A stretch of 64,000 nucleotides of DNA, from NCBI RefSeq assembly GCF_902499075.1, contig NZ_CABVPP010000004.1, forward strand, positions 1 to 64,000, given 5' to 3'. Shown here piece by piece: positions 48,347-58,303 of the stretch; positions within the stretch are counted from its first letter, which is position 1; each line of letters starts with the position of its first letter. The translations under genes and the position numbers were made by a program. The DNA is from Burkholderia pseudomultivorans. GTDB lineage: Bacteria > Pseudomonadota > Gammaproteobacteria > Burkholderiales > Burkholderiaceae. The notes under the pieces are model-generated. The model saw nothing but the letters and a program-made list of their open reading frames with translations, made no database searches and was not told the origin of the DNA.

Positions 48347-49836
48347 TTACGCGGCGGGCGCCCATCGATCGATCGCGTCGAGCGGATAGACGGGCCGGGC
48401 GAGCCGCGCGTAGCGGAACAGCGCGTAGTCGGAGCTCGTCACGCCGCGGCTGTCGCATTCGACGAGCGCGGCGGCGATCGGCACGAACACCGGCCGGCAG
48501 TACATCCGCGACTTCAGCAGCAGGAATCGCGCGCGACGCGGGTCGATCCCGACGCTCTCGAATACGCCGAGATCCCACGGCTCCTGCGTGCGCTCCGCGA
48601 TCACAAGCGTGGCCGCGCCGATGTCGAGCACGGCCGTGCGCCCCATGTACGCGCGCTGGCCCGTATACGTCGGCCCCGTGATCACGTATTCGCCGTCGGT
48701 CAGCGCGCGCACGATGCCGGTCGCGACGAACGGCTCACGCTGCACGCCGCCATGCGACGGCCGCTTGTTGCCGACCGGCACCGTGACCGTCGCACCGACG
48801 CCGGCGGCGATCAGCTGCGCGACGGCGTCCGGGTCGCACAGCGGGCCGCTGACGATGCCGTCGAGCCGCTGCGCGAGCGCTTCCTCGAGCACGTCCATCG
48901 TGTCGCACGGGCCGCCCGACATGCAGTTGTCGCCGTGATCGAGCATCAGCACCGGCGGCTCCGAATCGCGCGCGAGCGCCGCCGCCTGGGCGACCGATTC
49001 CGCGAGCGGCGCGCTGCGATACACGAATTCGTCGCGCGCCTCCCAGATCTGCCGCGCGATGCGTGCGGCCACTGCGTCGGCCGCGGCGCGGTCGCCGTCG
49101 CCGACCACGACAACGCTGATGCATGGCGCCGGAATATCGGCGAGCGAGAAGCCGGGCAGCACCGACACGGCGAGCATGCCGTCCGCTTCCGCCGCGCGCG
49201 CGGCCTCCACCGCACGCCGCATCGCGCCTTCGGCGCTCGCGCTGCGCAGCGTCGACGTCATCAGCGGCGGCTGGCGCCACGCGAGCACCGGCCGTGCGCG
49301 GCCGTGCAGCCGGTCGAACAGCAGGCGCGCCCCATGCTCGCCCGTCTCGTACATGTCGACGTGCGGATAGGTCTTGAAGCTGACGATCACGTCCGCATGA
49401 TCGATCATCTTCTGCGTGACGTTCGCATGCAGATCGAGCGCGACCGCGATCGGCGCGTCGGGCAGCGCCGCGCGCACGCGTTCGAGCAGATCGCCTCGCC
49501 GTCCGCGCTCTGCTCGGCGACCATCGCGCCGTGCAGATCGAGCATCACCGCGTCGCAGCCGGGCGCGGCTGCGACGATCGCCTCGCAGATCGCCGCATAC
49601 GCGTCGGCCGAGACGGGGCCGCTCGGATTGGCGGCGGCCGACACCGGCGTGACGACGTCGGCGCGCTCGCGCGCGGCGGCGTCGAGAAACGCGGCCATCG
49701 CCGTGCGCATGCCGCGGTTCGCGCGCGCCGCGTCGTCGCCCCAGTCGGGGCCGTCGCGGCCGAAGGCCGCGAGCGGCGTCGGCACCGGCAAAAACGTGTT
49801 CGTCTCGTGATTCATCCGGGCGATCAGGATCTTCAT
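48347..49836 (-). pseudogene. M81-family metallopeptidase (MlrC-like), interrupted by a one-base frameshift
   Basis: Two overlapping frames together code for one M81 (microcystinase C-like) protein. The first starts at ATG 49836 (MKILIARMNHETNTF, then LDLHGAMVAEQSADGE), and the second continues from about 49490 (VRAALPDAPIAVALDLHANVT, HGDNCMSGGPCDTMD) to 48347. Restoring one C near 49494 (G on the coding strand, giving DGEGDLLERVRAALP) yields a normal protein of about 496 residues. The zinc-type residues of the DLHG and DLHAN segments are intact. So this is a recent pseudogene, a programmed frameshift or a sequencing error. It sits in line with the aldehyde dehydrogenase, aminotransferase and permease genes, and could cleave a peptide-like or cyclic-amide substrate. 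Confidence 0.75.
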
Positions 49837-49977
49837 CGTGTCGCGTCCTCCTTGTCGCGTGCGGCCGGTGCGCGCGCGACGGTCGGTTTCGTTGCGCGGC
49901 GACCGGCCGCGCGCGGCATCGTCATGGCGATCCGCATCGATAGAACGCCGCCCGGCGTGCGCGGATCGACATGCCGC

Positions 49978-51402
49978 TCAAGCGTAGCCCGTCGTGCCCT
50001 TCGTTTCCAGATATTCGGCGAGGCCGAATTCCGCATACTCGCGCCCGTTGCCCGATCGCTTGTACCCGCCGAACGGCGCGGCCGGATTCCACGGCGGATA
50101 GTTGATGTGCACGTTGCCGACGCGCAATCGCGCGGCCACGCGCCGCGCGCGCTCGAGATCCTTCGACTGCACGTAGGCGGCGAGCCCGTACACCGAATCG
50201 TTCGCGAGCGCGATCGCCTCGTCCTCGGTCCGGTACGTCATGATCGACAGCACGGGCCCGAAGATTTCCTCGCGCGCGATCGTCATGTCGGGCGTCACGT
50301 TCGAGAATACCGTCGGCCGCACGTAAAACCCGTCGCCGAGCCCCTCCGGCCGGCCGGGGCCACCGGCGATCAGCGTCGCGCCTTCGTCGATGCCGAGCCC
50401 GATGAACTGCTGGATCCGCTCGAACTGCGTGCGGCTCACGACCGGCCCGATCGTCGTCTCGGGCGAACGCGGATCGCCGACGATCGTGCGGCGCGCCTCG
50501 TCGCGCGCTGCCGCTTCGGCTTCGGCCAGTTGATCGACGTGCACGAGCATGCGCGTCGGTGCATTGCACGACTGGCCGCTGTTGCTGAAGCAGCTGCGCA
50601 CGCCGCGCGCGACCGCGTCGGCAATGTCCGCGTCGGGCAGGATCAGGTTCGGGCTCTTGCTGCCGAGTTCCTGATGCACGCGCTTGACGGTATCGGCCGC
50701 GGCCTTCGCGACCTCGATGCCTGCGCGCGTCGAGCCCGTGAACGACACCATGTCGACGTCCGGATGCCGCGCGAGCGCATCGCCGACGACCTGCCCGTAG
50801 CCATGCACGAGGTTGAACACGCCGGGCGGCACGCCGGCTTCGTCGAGGATCTCCGCGAACAGGATCGCGCTGAACGGCGCGATCTCGCTCGGCTTCAGCA
50901 CCATCGTGCAGCCGGCCGCAAGCGCAGGCGCCACCTTGCAGACGATCTGGTTGATCGGCCAATTCCACGGCGTGATCAGCGCGCAAACGCCGATCGGCTC
51001 GTGCGAGACGAGCAGCGAATCGGTCTGCGTCGCAAAGCGGAACGACTGCAGCGCGCGGATCGTCTGCTCGAGGTGCGCGGTGCCGACCGCGGCCTGCATC
51101 GCACGCGCGAACGCGATCGGGGCGCCCATTTCCTGACTGATCGTCTGCGCGACCTCGTCGTAGCGGCGCCGGTAAATGTCGAGCACGCGCGACAGCAGCG
51201 CAACGCGCGCGTCGACCGGCCAGCGCGCATACGCATCGAATGCCTGCTTTGCGGCGGCGACCGCGCGGTCGACCTCGGTCATGCCGCCGATGCCGAGCCG
51301 CGCATACGGCCGCGCCGTGGCCGGATCGATCACGTCGATCGATTGTTCGTCCGCCGGGTCGAGCCATTGTCCGGCGATGTAGGTTTGTCGGGACGTACGC
51401 AT
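49978..51402 (-). CDS. Aldehyde dehydrogenase
   Basis: A 474-residue NAD(P)-dependent enzyme that turns an aldehyde into a carboxylic acid. ATG 51402 follows CACAGGAGC; a longer frame to 51459 lacks support. Catalytic Cys279 is in NSGQSCN, the general base Glu245 in HQELGSKSPN, and the cofactor loop is FTGSTRAG (221-228). It follows a class III aminotransferase gene, the usual pair for amines: the transaminase makes an aldehyde and this enzyme oxidises it. Betaine-aldehyde or aminobutyraldehyde-type substrates are possible. Confidence 0.9.
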   Translation of the reverse strand: MRTSRQTYIAGQWLDPADEQSIDVIDPATARPYARLGIGGMTEVDRAVAAAKQAFDAYARWPVDARVALLSRVLDIYRRRYDEVAQTISQEMGAPIAFARAMQAAVGTAHLEQTIRALQSFRFATQTDSLLVSHEPIGVCALITPWNWPINQIVCKVAPALAAGCTMVLKPSEIAPFSAILFAEILDEAGVPPGVFNLVHGYGQVVGDALARHPDVDMVSFTGSTRAGIEVAKAAADTVKRVHQELGSKSPNLILPDADIADAVARGVRSCFSNSGQSCNAPTRMLVHVDQLAEAEAAARDEARRTIVGDPRSPETTIGPVVSRTQFERIQQFIGLGIDEGATLIAGGPGRPEGLGDGFYVRPTVFSNVTPDMTIAREEIFGPVLSIMTYRTEDEAIALANDSVYGLAAYVQSKDLERARRVAARLRVGNVHINYPPWNPAAPFGGYKRSGNGREYAEFGLAEYLETKGTTGYA

Positions 51403-51439
51403 CGAATGCTCCTGTGGGTTTGGCGCGCGGCACGGGCGC

Positions 51440-52828
51440 TCAGCGCGTCGCGCGCGCATACGCGTCGGCGACGATGTCGCGAATCTGCGCGACGAACCAT
51501 GCGATCTCGTCGCGCGTCATCACGAGCGGCGGCGAGAACTGCACGATCGGCGTGCCTTCGTGATCGACGCCGGCGCGGCACAGCAGCCCCGCATCGAAGA
51601 TCGCCGGCGCGAGCACGGTCGACACGAAGGTCCGTGCGTCGATGCTGCCGGTCCAGCGGCGTGCCTGCTTGTCGGTCACGAGTTCGAGCGAATAGTGATA
51701 GCCGTCGCCGCGCACGTCGCCGACGCAAGGCAGCTCGAGCAGCGCATCGAGCGTCGCGCGGAAATACGCGGCGTTGTCGCGCACGTTGTCGAACACGCGC
51801 TCGCGCTCGATGATCGCGAGATTCGCGAGCGCGGCCGCGCAGGCAACCGGATGGCCGCCGTAGGTCGCGCCGTGCAGAAACATCTGCTGCGGGCCTGCGA
51901 GTACCGCATCGACCACCGCGTCGCTCGCGATCACGCCGCCGAGCGGCACATAGCCCGATGCGATTCCTTTCGCGAACGTGATGATGTCCGGTTTCAACCC
52001 GTAGCGCGTCGAGCCGAAATACTCGCCGACGCGGCCGAACCCGCAGATCACTTCGTCCGCGACGAGCAGCACGCCGTGCCGGTCGCAGATCTCACGCAGC
52101 CCGGCCGTGTAGCCGGCCGGCGGCGTCAGGCTGCCGCCCGCGTTCTGCAGCGGTTCGACGACGATCGCCGCGACCGTGTCCGGCCCCTCCTGCACGATCA
52201 GCGACTCGATCTCGTCGAGCAGATGACGCGTGAACTGCGCTTCGGTCTCATCGACCGGCCGGCCGTAGCGCTTCGTGTTGCCGACGTGCCGCACGCCCGA
52301 CATCAGCGGCTCGAAATGCTTGCGGAACGCCGTCATGCCGTTCAGCGCGAGCGCGCCGAACGACGTGCCGTGATACGCGACGCGCCGCGCGATGAACTTG
52401 CGCCGCTGCGGTTCGCCGCGCGCCTGGTGATACTGGCGCACGAGCTTGATCGCCGATTCGTTCGACTCCGATCCGCTCGACGTGAAGAACACGCGATTGA
52501 GCCCTTCCGGCGCCAAGGTCGCGAGCCGCTCTGCGAGCCGGATCGCCGGTTCGTGCGCATAGCTCCAGTTCGTCGCGAACGGCAGCCGCGTCATCTGCTC
52601 GCGCACCGCGTCGCCGATCTCCGCGCCGTGGCTGTAGCCGACCTGCACGCAGTACAACCCGGCCAGCGCATCGAAGTAGCGCTTGCCGTCGCGATCGACG
52701 AGCCAGCATCCTTCGCCGCAGTCGAAGACGGTCAGCGCCGCGTCGCCGTATGCGTCGGCATGTGTGAAGTGCATCAGCAGATGGCGCTTCGCGAGCGCCT
52801 GCAGATCGGTATCGGGATTGACGTTCAT
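51440..52828 (-). CDS. Class III omega-aminotransferase
   Basis: A 462-residue PLP enzyme. The cofactor Lys is K287 in FAKGIASGYVPLGG, and Asp258 in VADEV contacts the pyridine nitrogen; the SSGSESNESAIKL stretch binds phosphate. It resembles transaminases of putrescine, beta-alanine or aromatic amines that use pyruvate. It lies between an APC permease and an aldehyde dehydrogenase, giving uptake, transamination and oxidation in one operon. The exact amine is unknown. Confidence 0.9.
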   Translation of the reverse strand: MNVNPDTDLQALAKRHLLMHFTHADAYGDAALTVFDCGEGCWLVDRDGKRYFDALAGLYCVQVGYSHGAEIGDAVREQMTRLPFATNWSYAHEPAIRLAERLATLAPEGLNRVFFTSSGSESNESAIKLVRQYHQARGEPQRRKFIARRVAYHGTSFGALALNGMTAFRKHFEPLMSGVRHVGNTKRYGRPVDETEAQFTRHLLDEIESLIVQEGPDTVAAIVVEPLQNAGGSLTPPAGYTAGLREICDRHGVLLVADEVICGFGRVGEYFGSTRYGLKPDIITFAKGIASGYVPLGGVIASDAVVDAVLAGPQQMFLHGATYGGHPVACAAALANLAIIERERVFDNVRDNAAYFRATLDALLELPCVGDVRGDGYHYSLELVTDKQARRWTGSIDARTFVSTVLAPAIFDAGLLCRAGVDHEGTPIVQFSPPLVMTRDEIAWFVAQIRDIVADAYARATR

Positions 52829-52871
52829 TGCCTCGTTCCTCCTTATCAGTGCCGGTGCGACGACCGGCCGT

Positions 52872-54263
52872 TCAATTCATCGTCAGCGTCGGCGCGGGGC
52901 GCGTGAAGCCGCGCGTGAGCCAGACGAGCTGCGCGAGTCCGAGCGCGAGCCACGCGATGCCGACGTAGAACGTCTGGCGCGACAGCCCCGACCACAGCCA
53001 GACGTTGAGCGCGAAGCCGATCGCGGGCATCGCGCCGAACCGGATCCAGCCGGCCGCCGTGCGATGTTCGGGCCGCGACAGATAGCTGCGCATCACGCAG
53101 AGGTTCACGACCGCGAACGCGACGAGCGCAACGAAGCTGATCATCGTCGACGCGAGATCGAGCGTGATGAACAACGCCGACAGCGACACGGCGCCCACTG
53201 CGAGCGTCGCGCGCACCGGCGTGCGCAGCCGGACATGCAGACGGCCGAATACGCATTCGGGCAGCACGCGATCGCGTCCCATCGCGAACAGCACGCGCGT
53301 GACGCTCGCCTGCCCGGCCATCGCGCTCGCGAAGCAGCCGGCCACGTAGACCGCGACGAAAAACGCGGACAGCGCGCCGCCGCCGATATGCCGCATCAGC
53401 TCGAGACTCGCCGAATCGAGATCGCGAAACGCGTGCCAGTCCGGAAACGCGGCCTGCCCCGCATACGCGATCAGCATGAACAGCACGCCGCTCGCCAGCG
53501 TGCAGAGCAGGATCGCGCGCGGCACCGTGCGCCGCGGTTCGCGCGTTTCCTCGGACAGCGTCGACACCGCGTCGAAGCCGAGAAACGACAGGCACAGAAT
53601 CGCGGCGCCGGAGAAGATCGCGTGTGCGTCCTCCGTGACGGGCAGCGCGATCGTCGTCGGCAGCGCGTCGCCGCCCGCCGCGCGCGCGGCCGCAACGAGA
53701 AACACGGCGATGAACACGAGCTGGCTCGCGATCAGGATCAGGTTCACGCGATTGACGAGCCGGATGCCGATCACGTTCAGCGCCGTGATGAATGCGATGC
53801 TCGCGACGATCCAGACGGCGGGCGGCACCGCGGGGACGATCTGCTTCATGTAGATGCCAATCGCGAGATAGCTGATCATCGGGATGAACAGGTAATCCAT
53901 CAGCAGCGCCCAGCCGACCATGAAGCCGGCCGACGTGCCGAAATTGCGGCTCGCGAACGTGTACGCGGAGCCTGCGCTCGGCATCAGACGCGTCATATGT
54001 CCGTAGCTGCGCGCGGTAAACAGCATCGCGATCAGCGTGACCGCATAGGCGGCGACGAGGTGGCCGTTCGTCTCGCGCGTGACGAGGCCGTACGTCGTGA
54101 ACACCGTCATCGGCAGCATGTAGGCGAGACCGAAGATCACGAGCGTGAACAGGCCGAGCGGACGCGCGTGCCGCGACGCGAAGGCGTCGCGTGCGTCGGC
54201 GTCGGAGGCGGAATCGTCGAACGCGGCGTGCGGCGCGCGTCGAGCGGATGTGCTGTCTGTCAT
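52872..54263 (-). CDS. APC-family amino acid/amine permease (PuuP-like)
   Basis: A 463-residue inner-membrane transporter with about 12 segments. ATG 54263 follows GTGAGGAC, and gives a 45-residue polar N-terminal tail before TM1 (LGLFTLVIFGLAYMLPMTVF). SAGSAYTFASRNFG and SFLGFDAVSTLSEETREP are typical APC signatures of the PuuP/YhdG-like group. It is the first gene of the transaminase operon and is divergent from an AraC regulator. It probably imports a polyamine or amino acid. Confidence 0.88.
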   Translation of the reverse strand: MTDSTSARRAPHAAFDDSASDADARDAFASRHARPLGLFTLVIFGLAYMLPMTVFTTYGLVTRETNGHLVAAYAVTLIAMLFTARSYGHMTRLMPSAGSAYTFASRNFGTSAGFMVGWALLMDYLFIPMISYLAIGIYMKQIVPAVPPAVWIVASIAFITALNVIGIRLVNRVNLILIASQLVFIAVFLVAAARAAGGDALPTTIALPVTEDAHAIFSGAAILCLSFLGFDAVSTLSEETREPRRTVPRAILLCTLASGVLFMLIAYAGQAAFPDWHAFRDLDSASLELMRHIGGGALSAFFVAVYVAGCFASAMAGQASVTRVLFAMGRDRVLPECVFGRLHVRLRTPVRATLAVGAVSLSALFITLDLASTMISFVALVAFAVVNLCVMRSYLSRPEHRTAAGWIRFGAMPAIGFALNVWLWSGLSRQTFYVGIAWLALGLAQLVWLTRGFTRPAPTLTMN

Positions 54264-54516
54264 GCTGTCCTCACGTGTATGTCGTTCGTCGTGTCGTGTT
54301 GCGCCGCTCGCGGCCGTCGACGGCCCGAGCGCGATGTCGGACAAAGTGTGGTGCGCCAAAAACGCGAGGACGAATGACAAATGCGGACGTAATCGAGGGA
54401 TATTTCCGGACAGGCAGACATGCGCGGCCGCGCCGGCGCGCGACGCGTGCGACGCCTCTGGCGCCGCGCGCACATTCCGGCTATGTTCTACGCGATCCCG
54501 TCGCCGCCTCACTGCC

Positions 54517-55611
54517 ATGGACAGCCCGTCTCACCGACATCAATGCAGCGCCGAACGCAGCCAGCGTTCGTCTTTCGATCCCGCGCGTCCGGCCGGACGC
54601 CAGGAAGACATTCCCGCGACCGGCCACGCGATCGCGGTCGCGCTCGACGAATGCCGCGTCAGACACATCGACAGCGCCGCACTGCTCGAAGGCACGGGGC
54701 TCGGCGCCGACGAGGTCGCGTCGCCGAACCTGTACGTGAACCGCGCGCAGGAGCAGCGCTGTTTTCGCAATCTGCTGCGATGCAGCGGCGTGCCGTCGAT
54801 CGGGCTGTGGATCGGCGCGCGGCTGCACGTGTCGACGCTCGGTCTTGCCGGCTACGCGATGCTGATCAGCGGCTCCGTGATGCAGGCGTTTCGCTGCATG
54901 AGCCAGTTTCCGTTGTTCATGGGTCTGTATTTCGACGTGCGCGTGCATGCGCATGCAGACGGCATGACGGTGACGATCGACCGCTACAACGGCGAGCCCG
55001 ATCTCGAGGTGTTCCAGACCGACATGTGCCTGTCGAGCCTGCGGCTGATCGTGTCCGATCTCGTCGGCAAGCCGGTCTGGCCCGACCAGTTGCTGCTCGC
55101 GCGCCGCACGCCGCGCAATGCGTCCGATTACGTGCGGCATTTCGGCTGCAAGGCCGTTTTCAATGCGGGCGAGAACAGTCTCGTGTTTACTGCGGTGAAC
55201 GGCACCGAAACGCCGCGGCTCGCGAACGAGGTCAGCTTCAACGCGCTGCACGGCCAGTGCGAGGCGCTCGAGCGGCAATGGGCCGCATCGATCGGCACGC
55301 GCTTCGCCGATCGTGCGAAGGCGCTGATGACGCGCGATCTATCGCGCTTCAAGTCGATGACGTCGCTCGCCGATGCGCTGCACATGACGGAGCGCACGCT
55401 GCGCAGACGGCTCGAGAAGGACGGCATCTCGTTTCAGGCCTTGCTCGACGACGTGCGGCGCGACGAAGCCGCACGGCTGCTCGACGATCCGGCGCTGACG
55501 GTTGCCGCGATCGCCGAGCATCTCGGCTACAGCGAGCCGCGCGCGTTCCGTCATGCCTACCGGCGCTGGACCGGACGCACGCCGCGCGAGGGTCGCGGCG
55601 GCGATGCGTGA
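54517..55611 (+). CDS. AraC-family regulator, OruR-like
   Basis: A 364-residue regulator. ATG 54517 is chosen; there is no strong ribosome-binding site and later starts are possible. The N-terminal 220 residues match the arabinose-binding-like domain of the OruR/ArgR-like group (RCFRNLLRCSG, GLWIGARLHVSTLGLAGYAM). The C-terminal 90 residues hold two helix-turn-helices (SLADALHMTERTLRRRLEKDG, TVAAIAEHLGYSEPRAFRHAYRRWTG). It is divergent from the permease-transaminase-dehydrogenase operon, so it is probably its activator. OruR controls ornithine use in Pseudomonas, which agrees with an amine substrate. Confidence 0.87.
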   Translation: MDSPSHRHQCSAERSQRSSFDPARPAGRQEDIPATGHAIAVALDECRVRHIDSAALLEGTGLGADEVASPNLYVNRAQEQRCFRNLLRCSGVPSIGLWIGARLHVSTLGLAGYAMLISGSVMQAFRCMSQFPLFMGLYFDVRVHAHADGMTVTIDRYNGEPDLEVFQTDMCLSSLRLIVSDLVGKPVWPDQLLLARRTPRNASDYVRHFGCKAVFNAGENSLVFTAVNGTETPRLANEVSFNALHGQCEALERQWAASIGTRFADRAKALMTRDLSRFKSMTSLADALHMTERTLRRRLEKDGISFQALLDDVRRDEAARLLDDPALTVAAIAEHLGYSEPRAFRHAYRRWTGRTPREGRGGDA

Positions 55612-55713
55612 AAGTCGCCGCGGCTCTCTGTGCGCATTGCGGTGCCATCCGGGAGAAGCGGACCTGCACGCGGCCCGCGACGCAACCACCCGAAAGGGCG
55701 ATCACCCGCACTC

Positions 55714-56616
55714 CTACGCGCCCAGCCTGTCCTTCAGAAACTCGACGCACGCGCGCACCTTCGCGGACTGTGCGAGCCGCGCCGGATAGACGGCCCAGAC
55801 ATTCGCCGGCTGCGTGACGCCCGGCAGCACACGCTGCAGCCGGCCCGCATCGAGCAACGGCTGGACGTCCCACACCGAGCGCAGCACGATCCCGCGCCCG
55901 GCGAGCGCCCACTGCACGGCGACTTCGCCGTGATTGCTCGACAGCGGCCCCGTGACCTGCACGGACACCGTCTCGCCGCGCGCGTCGAGCCGCCACACGC
56001 CGAACGGATGGTCGCGCTCCTTGATCGCGAGACAGGCGTGCGACGCGAGATCGCCGACCTGCTTCGGCGCGCCATGCCGTGCCAGATAGTCGGGCGACGC
56101 GCAGAGCACGCGATGGTTCGTCGCCAGCTGCTTCGCGATCAGATGGCCGGCGATCTCGTCGCCGATACGGATGTCGACGTCGAAGCCCTCGGCGGCGACA
56201 TCGACGATCCGGTCGAACAGCTCCAGCCGGACGTTGAGCTGCGGATGGCGATCCGACAACTCGGCCAGCGCGGGCGCGACGACATTGCGGCCGAAGCCGA
56301 AGCTGCTCGACACGCGCAAGGTGCCGCGCGGCACGCGGCGCGTGCTCGACACGTCCTCGACCAGATGCTCGACGTCGTCGAGGATCTTCTCGGCCCACGC
56401 GTATACGCGCTCGCCGGCGTCCGTCACCGAGACGCGGCGCGTCGAGCGGTGCAGCAGACGAATGCCGAGGCTCGTCTCGAGCATCCCGACGCGCTTGCTG
56501 ACATACGACGACGACATCGCAAGCGCGTCGGCCGCCGCACTGAAGCTCGCCTTGCGCGCGACCATGCAGAATACGCGCAGGTCGCCGAGCTCCGGCATCG
56601 CGCTCGTCTCGTTCAT
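55714..56616 (-). CDS. LysR-family regulator, DmlR-like
   Basis: A 300-residue LysR-type regulator with helix-turn-helix in residues 8-66 (LRVFCMVARKASFSAAADAL, SSYVSKRVGMLE) and an inducer domain of the DmlR/CrgA group. ATG 56616 overlaps the stop of a small secreted-protein gene (ATGA). It lies downstream of the NCS1 permease on the same strand. DmlR-type proteins control D-malate use in enteric bacteria, which is notable because a D-malate/tartrate dehydrogenase gene is at the right edge; this is a group resemblance, not proof. Confidence 0.85.
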   Translation of the reverse strand: MNETSAMPELGDLRVFCMVARKASFSAAADALAMSSSYVSKRVGMLETSLGIRLLHRSTRRVSVTDAGERVYAWAEKILDDVEHLVEDVSSTRRVPRGTLRVSSSFGFGRNVVAPALAELSDRHPQLNVRLELFDRIVDVAAEGFDVDIRIGDEIAGHLIAKQLATNHRVLCASPDYLARHGAPKQVGDLASHACLAIKERDHPFGVWRLDARGETVSVQVTGPLSSNHGEVAVQWALAGRGIVLRSVWDVQPLLDAGRLQRVLPGVTQPANVWAVYPARLAQSAKVRACVEFLKDRLGA

Positions 56617-56828
56617 CGCGCGGCTCCGTTCCGATCGCGTCGCACTTGCCGACGCATGCCTGCGTTTGCGTCCTCGTCGCCCCACTTTGCGACGTGCACG
56701 CCGTCCGCGCCGAACGCAGGGGCGAACCCGCCGCGTTGCGCGACACCGCCCTGCGCACGGCTGTCGGTGGCGACGCACGCGAGGCTCAGCGCCACCAGCG
56801 ACAGCATCTGCTTCAGCACGTGACTCAT
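56613..56828 (-). CDS. Small secreted protein coupled to the LysR gene
   Basis: A 71-residue reading frame, ATG 56828 to TGA 56613, lying between the NCS1 permease and the LysR gene and overlapping the LysR ATG by four bases. It begins with a good signal peptide (VLKQMLSLVALSLACVA) cleaved near SRA (residue 24), leaving a short charged, Gly-rich tail. The ribosome-binding site is weak. I do not recognise it. The position, signal peptide and coupling support it being real. Confidence 0.45.
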   Translation of the reverse strand: MSHVLKQMLSLVALSLACVATDSRAQGGVAQRGGFAPAFGADGVHVAKWGDEDANAGMRRQVRRDRNGAAR

Positions 56829-56860
56829 CGTTTCATCGCGAAGTCGACGATCCGTGCGGA

Positions 56861-58303
56861 TCAGTTCAGGCCGCGATCGGCCGCCTCGACGAGCTTGCGC
56901 TCCGCTTCGGTATCGAGCGAGCGGCATGCCCACAGATAGACGAGCGCGGCAACCGGCAGGCCGACCAGCATCGCGATATCGGTACCGCCGAGCGCACGTG
57001 CGACGGGGCCGCTGTACGTCTCGGTCTTGAAGAACGGGATCATCGCGACGAAGCCGACCGCATAGGCGGTAAGGCCGCGCCAGTTCCAGCGCCCGTAGAT
57101 GCCGCGCGGGTTGAAGATTTCGCGCACCGAGTAATGCGTATGCCGCACGAAGAAGAAGTCGACGAGATTGATCGCGGTCCACGGCGTGAACAGATAACCG
57201 AGGATGCCGAGGAAGTCGCCGAACTTGCCCATGAAGTCGTCGGACGCCGCGAACGCGAGCGACGTCGCGACCACCGCGACGATCAGCAGGCTCGCGACGC
57301 GCTTGCCTGCGTTCGACTTGAGCGGCCGGAACGAATCGGTGATGCTGAGCAGCGTCAGCGATGCGCCGTAGAAATTCAGGCCCGTGATCGCGAGCAGCCC
57401 GAGCAGCGACAGCAGCAGCGTGACGGAGCCGAAACCCGGATGGATGGCGTCGCCCGCGCGCTGCACGGCGTCGGCGATCTCGATCTTCGAATTCAGCGCG
57501 GCTGCGGCCGTGCCGACCAGCATCATCCACGCGCCGCCGATCAGCGCGCCGGTGAAGGTCCACCAGAAGGTTGCGCGCACACCGGTCTTGGGCGGCAGGT
57601 AGCGCGAGTAGTCCGACACGTAGATCGACCACGACAGCTGGTAGGCCGCCGCCGCGAACAGCTGCACGAGGAACGGCGTCGCCTTGAAGCCGGCAAACGA
57701 CAGCTGCCCGGCCGGGAACGGCACCTTCACGCAGATGCCGACGCTGAACACGCTCAATGCGATCAGCAGCGCGATCGCGAGCCAGCGCTGCGCCTTGTGG
57801 ATCAGGTCGTAGCCGAAGATCGCGAGCCCCACCGCGATCGCGGTAAACACGATATAGCTGACGTGCGGCTCCGTGCCGAGCAGGTGATGCGCGGTCTGGC
57901 CGGCCATCAGCTGATTGAACGAGTTGTAGCCGACATACGTGACGAGCGCGACGATCCATACCAGCAGCGCACCCATGTAGCCGAACTGCGGCCGCGACTG
58001 GATCATCTGCGGCAGCCCGAGCTGCGGGCCCTGGCTCGAATGGAACGCCATGAAGAACGTGCCGAGTAGATTGCCGATCAGCACCGCGATCGCGCTCCAC
58101 AGCAGATTCCCCCCCATGCTCACGCCGATCGCGCCGCACGCGATCGTCGCGAGATTCGCGTCGCCGGTAAACCAGACGGGCCACAAGTGCCACGCCTTGC
58201 CGCGCCGCTCCGCGAGCGGCACATAGTCGATCGAACGCGCCTCGATGCGCGACTTGCCGCGACCTTCCATCGCGAGGCCGTCGGCCACTGCCTGCTGTCT
58301 CAT
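56861..58303 (-). CDS. NCS1-family permease (cytosine/purine/allantoin type)
   Basis: A 480-residue inner-membrane symporter with 12 segments. ATG 58303 has GGAGGAGAC directly upstream. NCS1 marks include WFTGDANLATIACGAIGVS at TM1, GPQLGLPQMIQSRPQFGYMGA in the TM2-TM3 region and YVSDYSRYLPP in TM6. Relatives import nucleobases, hydantoins, thiamine or vitamin B6-type compounds. It is divergent from the Rieske oxygenase gene over a 370-base AT-rich control region, so here it may bring in the oxygenase substrate, though carnitine normally enters through BCCT carriers. Confidence 0.88.
   Translation of the reverse strand: MRQQAVADGLAMEGRGKSRIEARSIDYVPLAERRGKAWHLWPVWFTGDANLATIACGAIGVSMGGNLLWSAIAVLIGNLLGTFFMAFHSSQGPQLGLPQMIQSRPQFGYMGALLVWIVALVTYVGYNSFNQLMAGQTAHHLLGTEPHVSYIVFTAIAVGLAIFGYDLIHKAQRWLAIALLIALSVFSVGICVKVPFPAGQLSFAGFKATPFLVQLFAAAAYQLSWSIYVSDYSRYLPPKTGVRATFWWTFTGALIGGAWMMLVGTAAAALNSKIEIADAVQRAGDAIHPGFGSVTLLLSLLGLLAITGLNFYGASLTLLSITDSFRPLKSNAGKRVASLLIVAVVATSLAFAASDDFMGKFGDFLGILGYLFTPWTAINLVDFFFVRHTHYSVREIFNPRGIYGRWNWRGLTAYAVGFVAMIPFFKTETYSGPVARALGGTDIAMLVGLPVAALVYLWACRSLDTEAERKLVEAADRGLN

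Noticed and set aside
49531-51813. Plus-strand frame of about 760 codons over the aldehyde dehydrogenase
   Set aside because: Opposite strand holds a complete aldehyde dehydrogenase with catalytic residues; the plus product has no recognisable fold.
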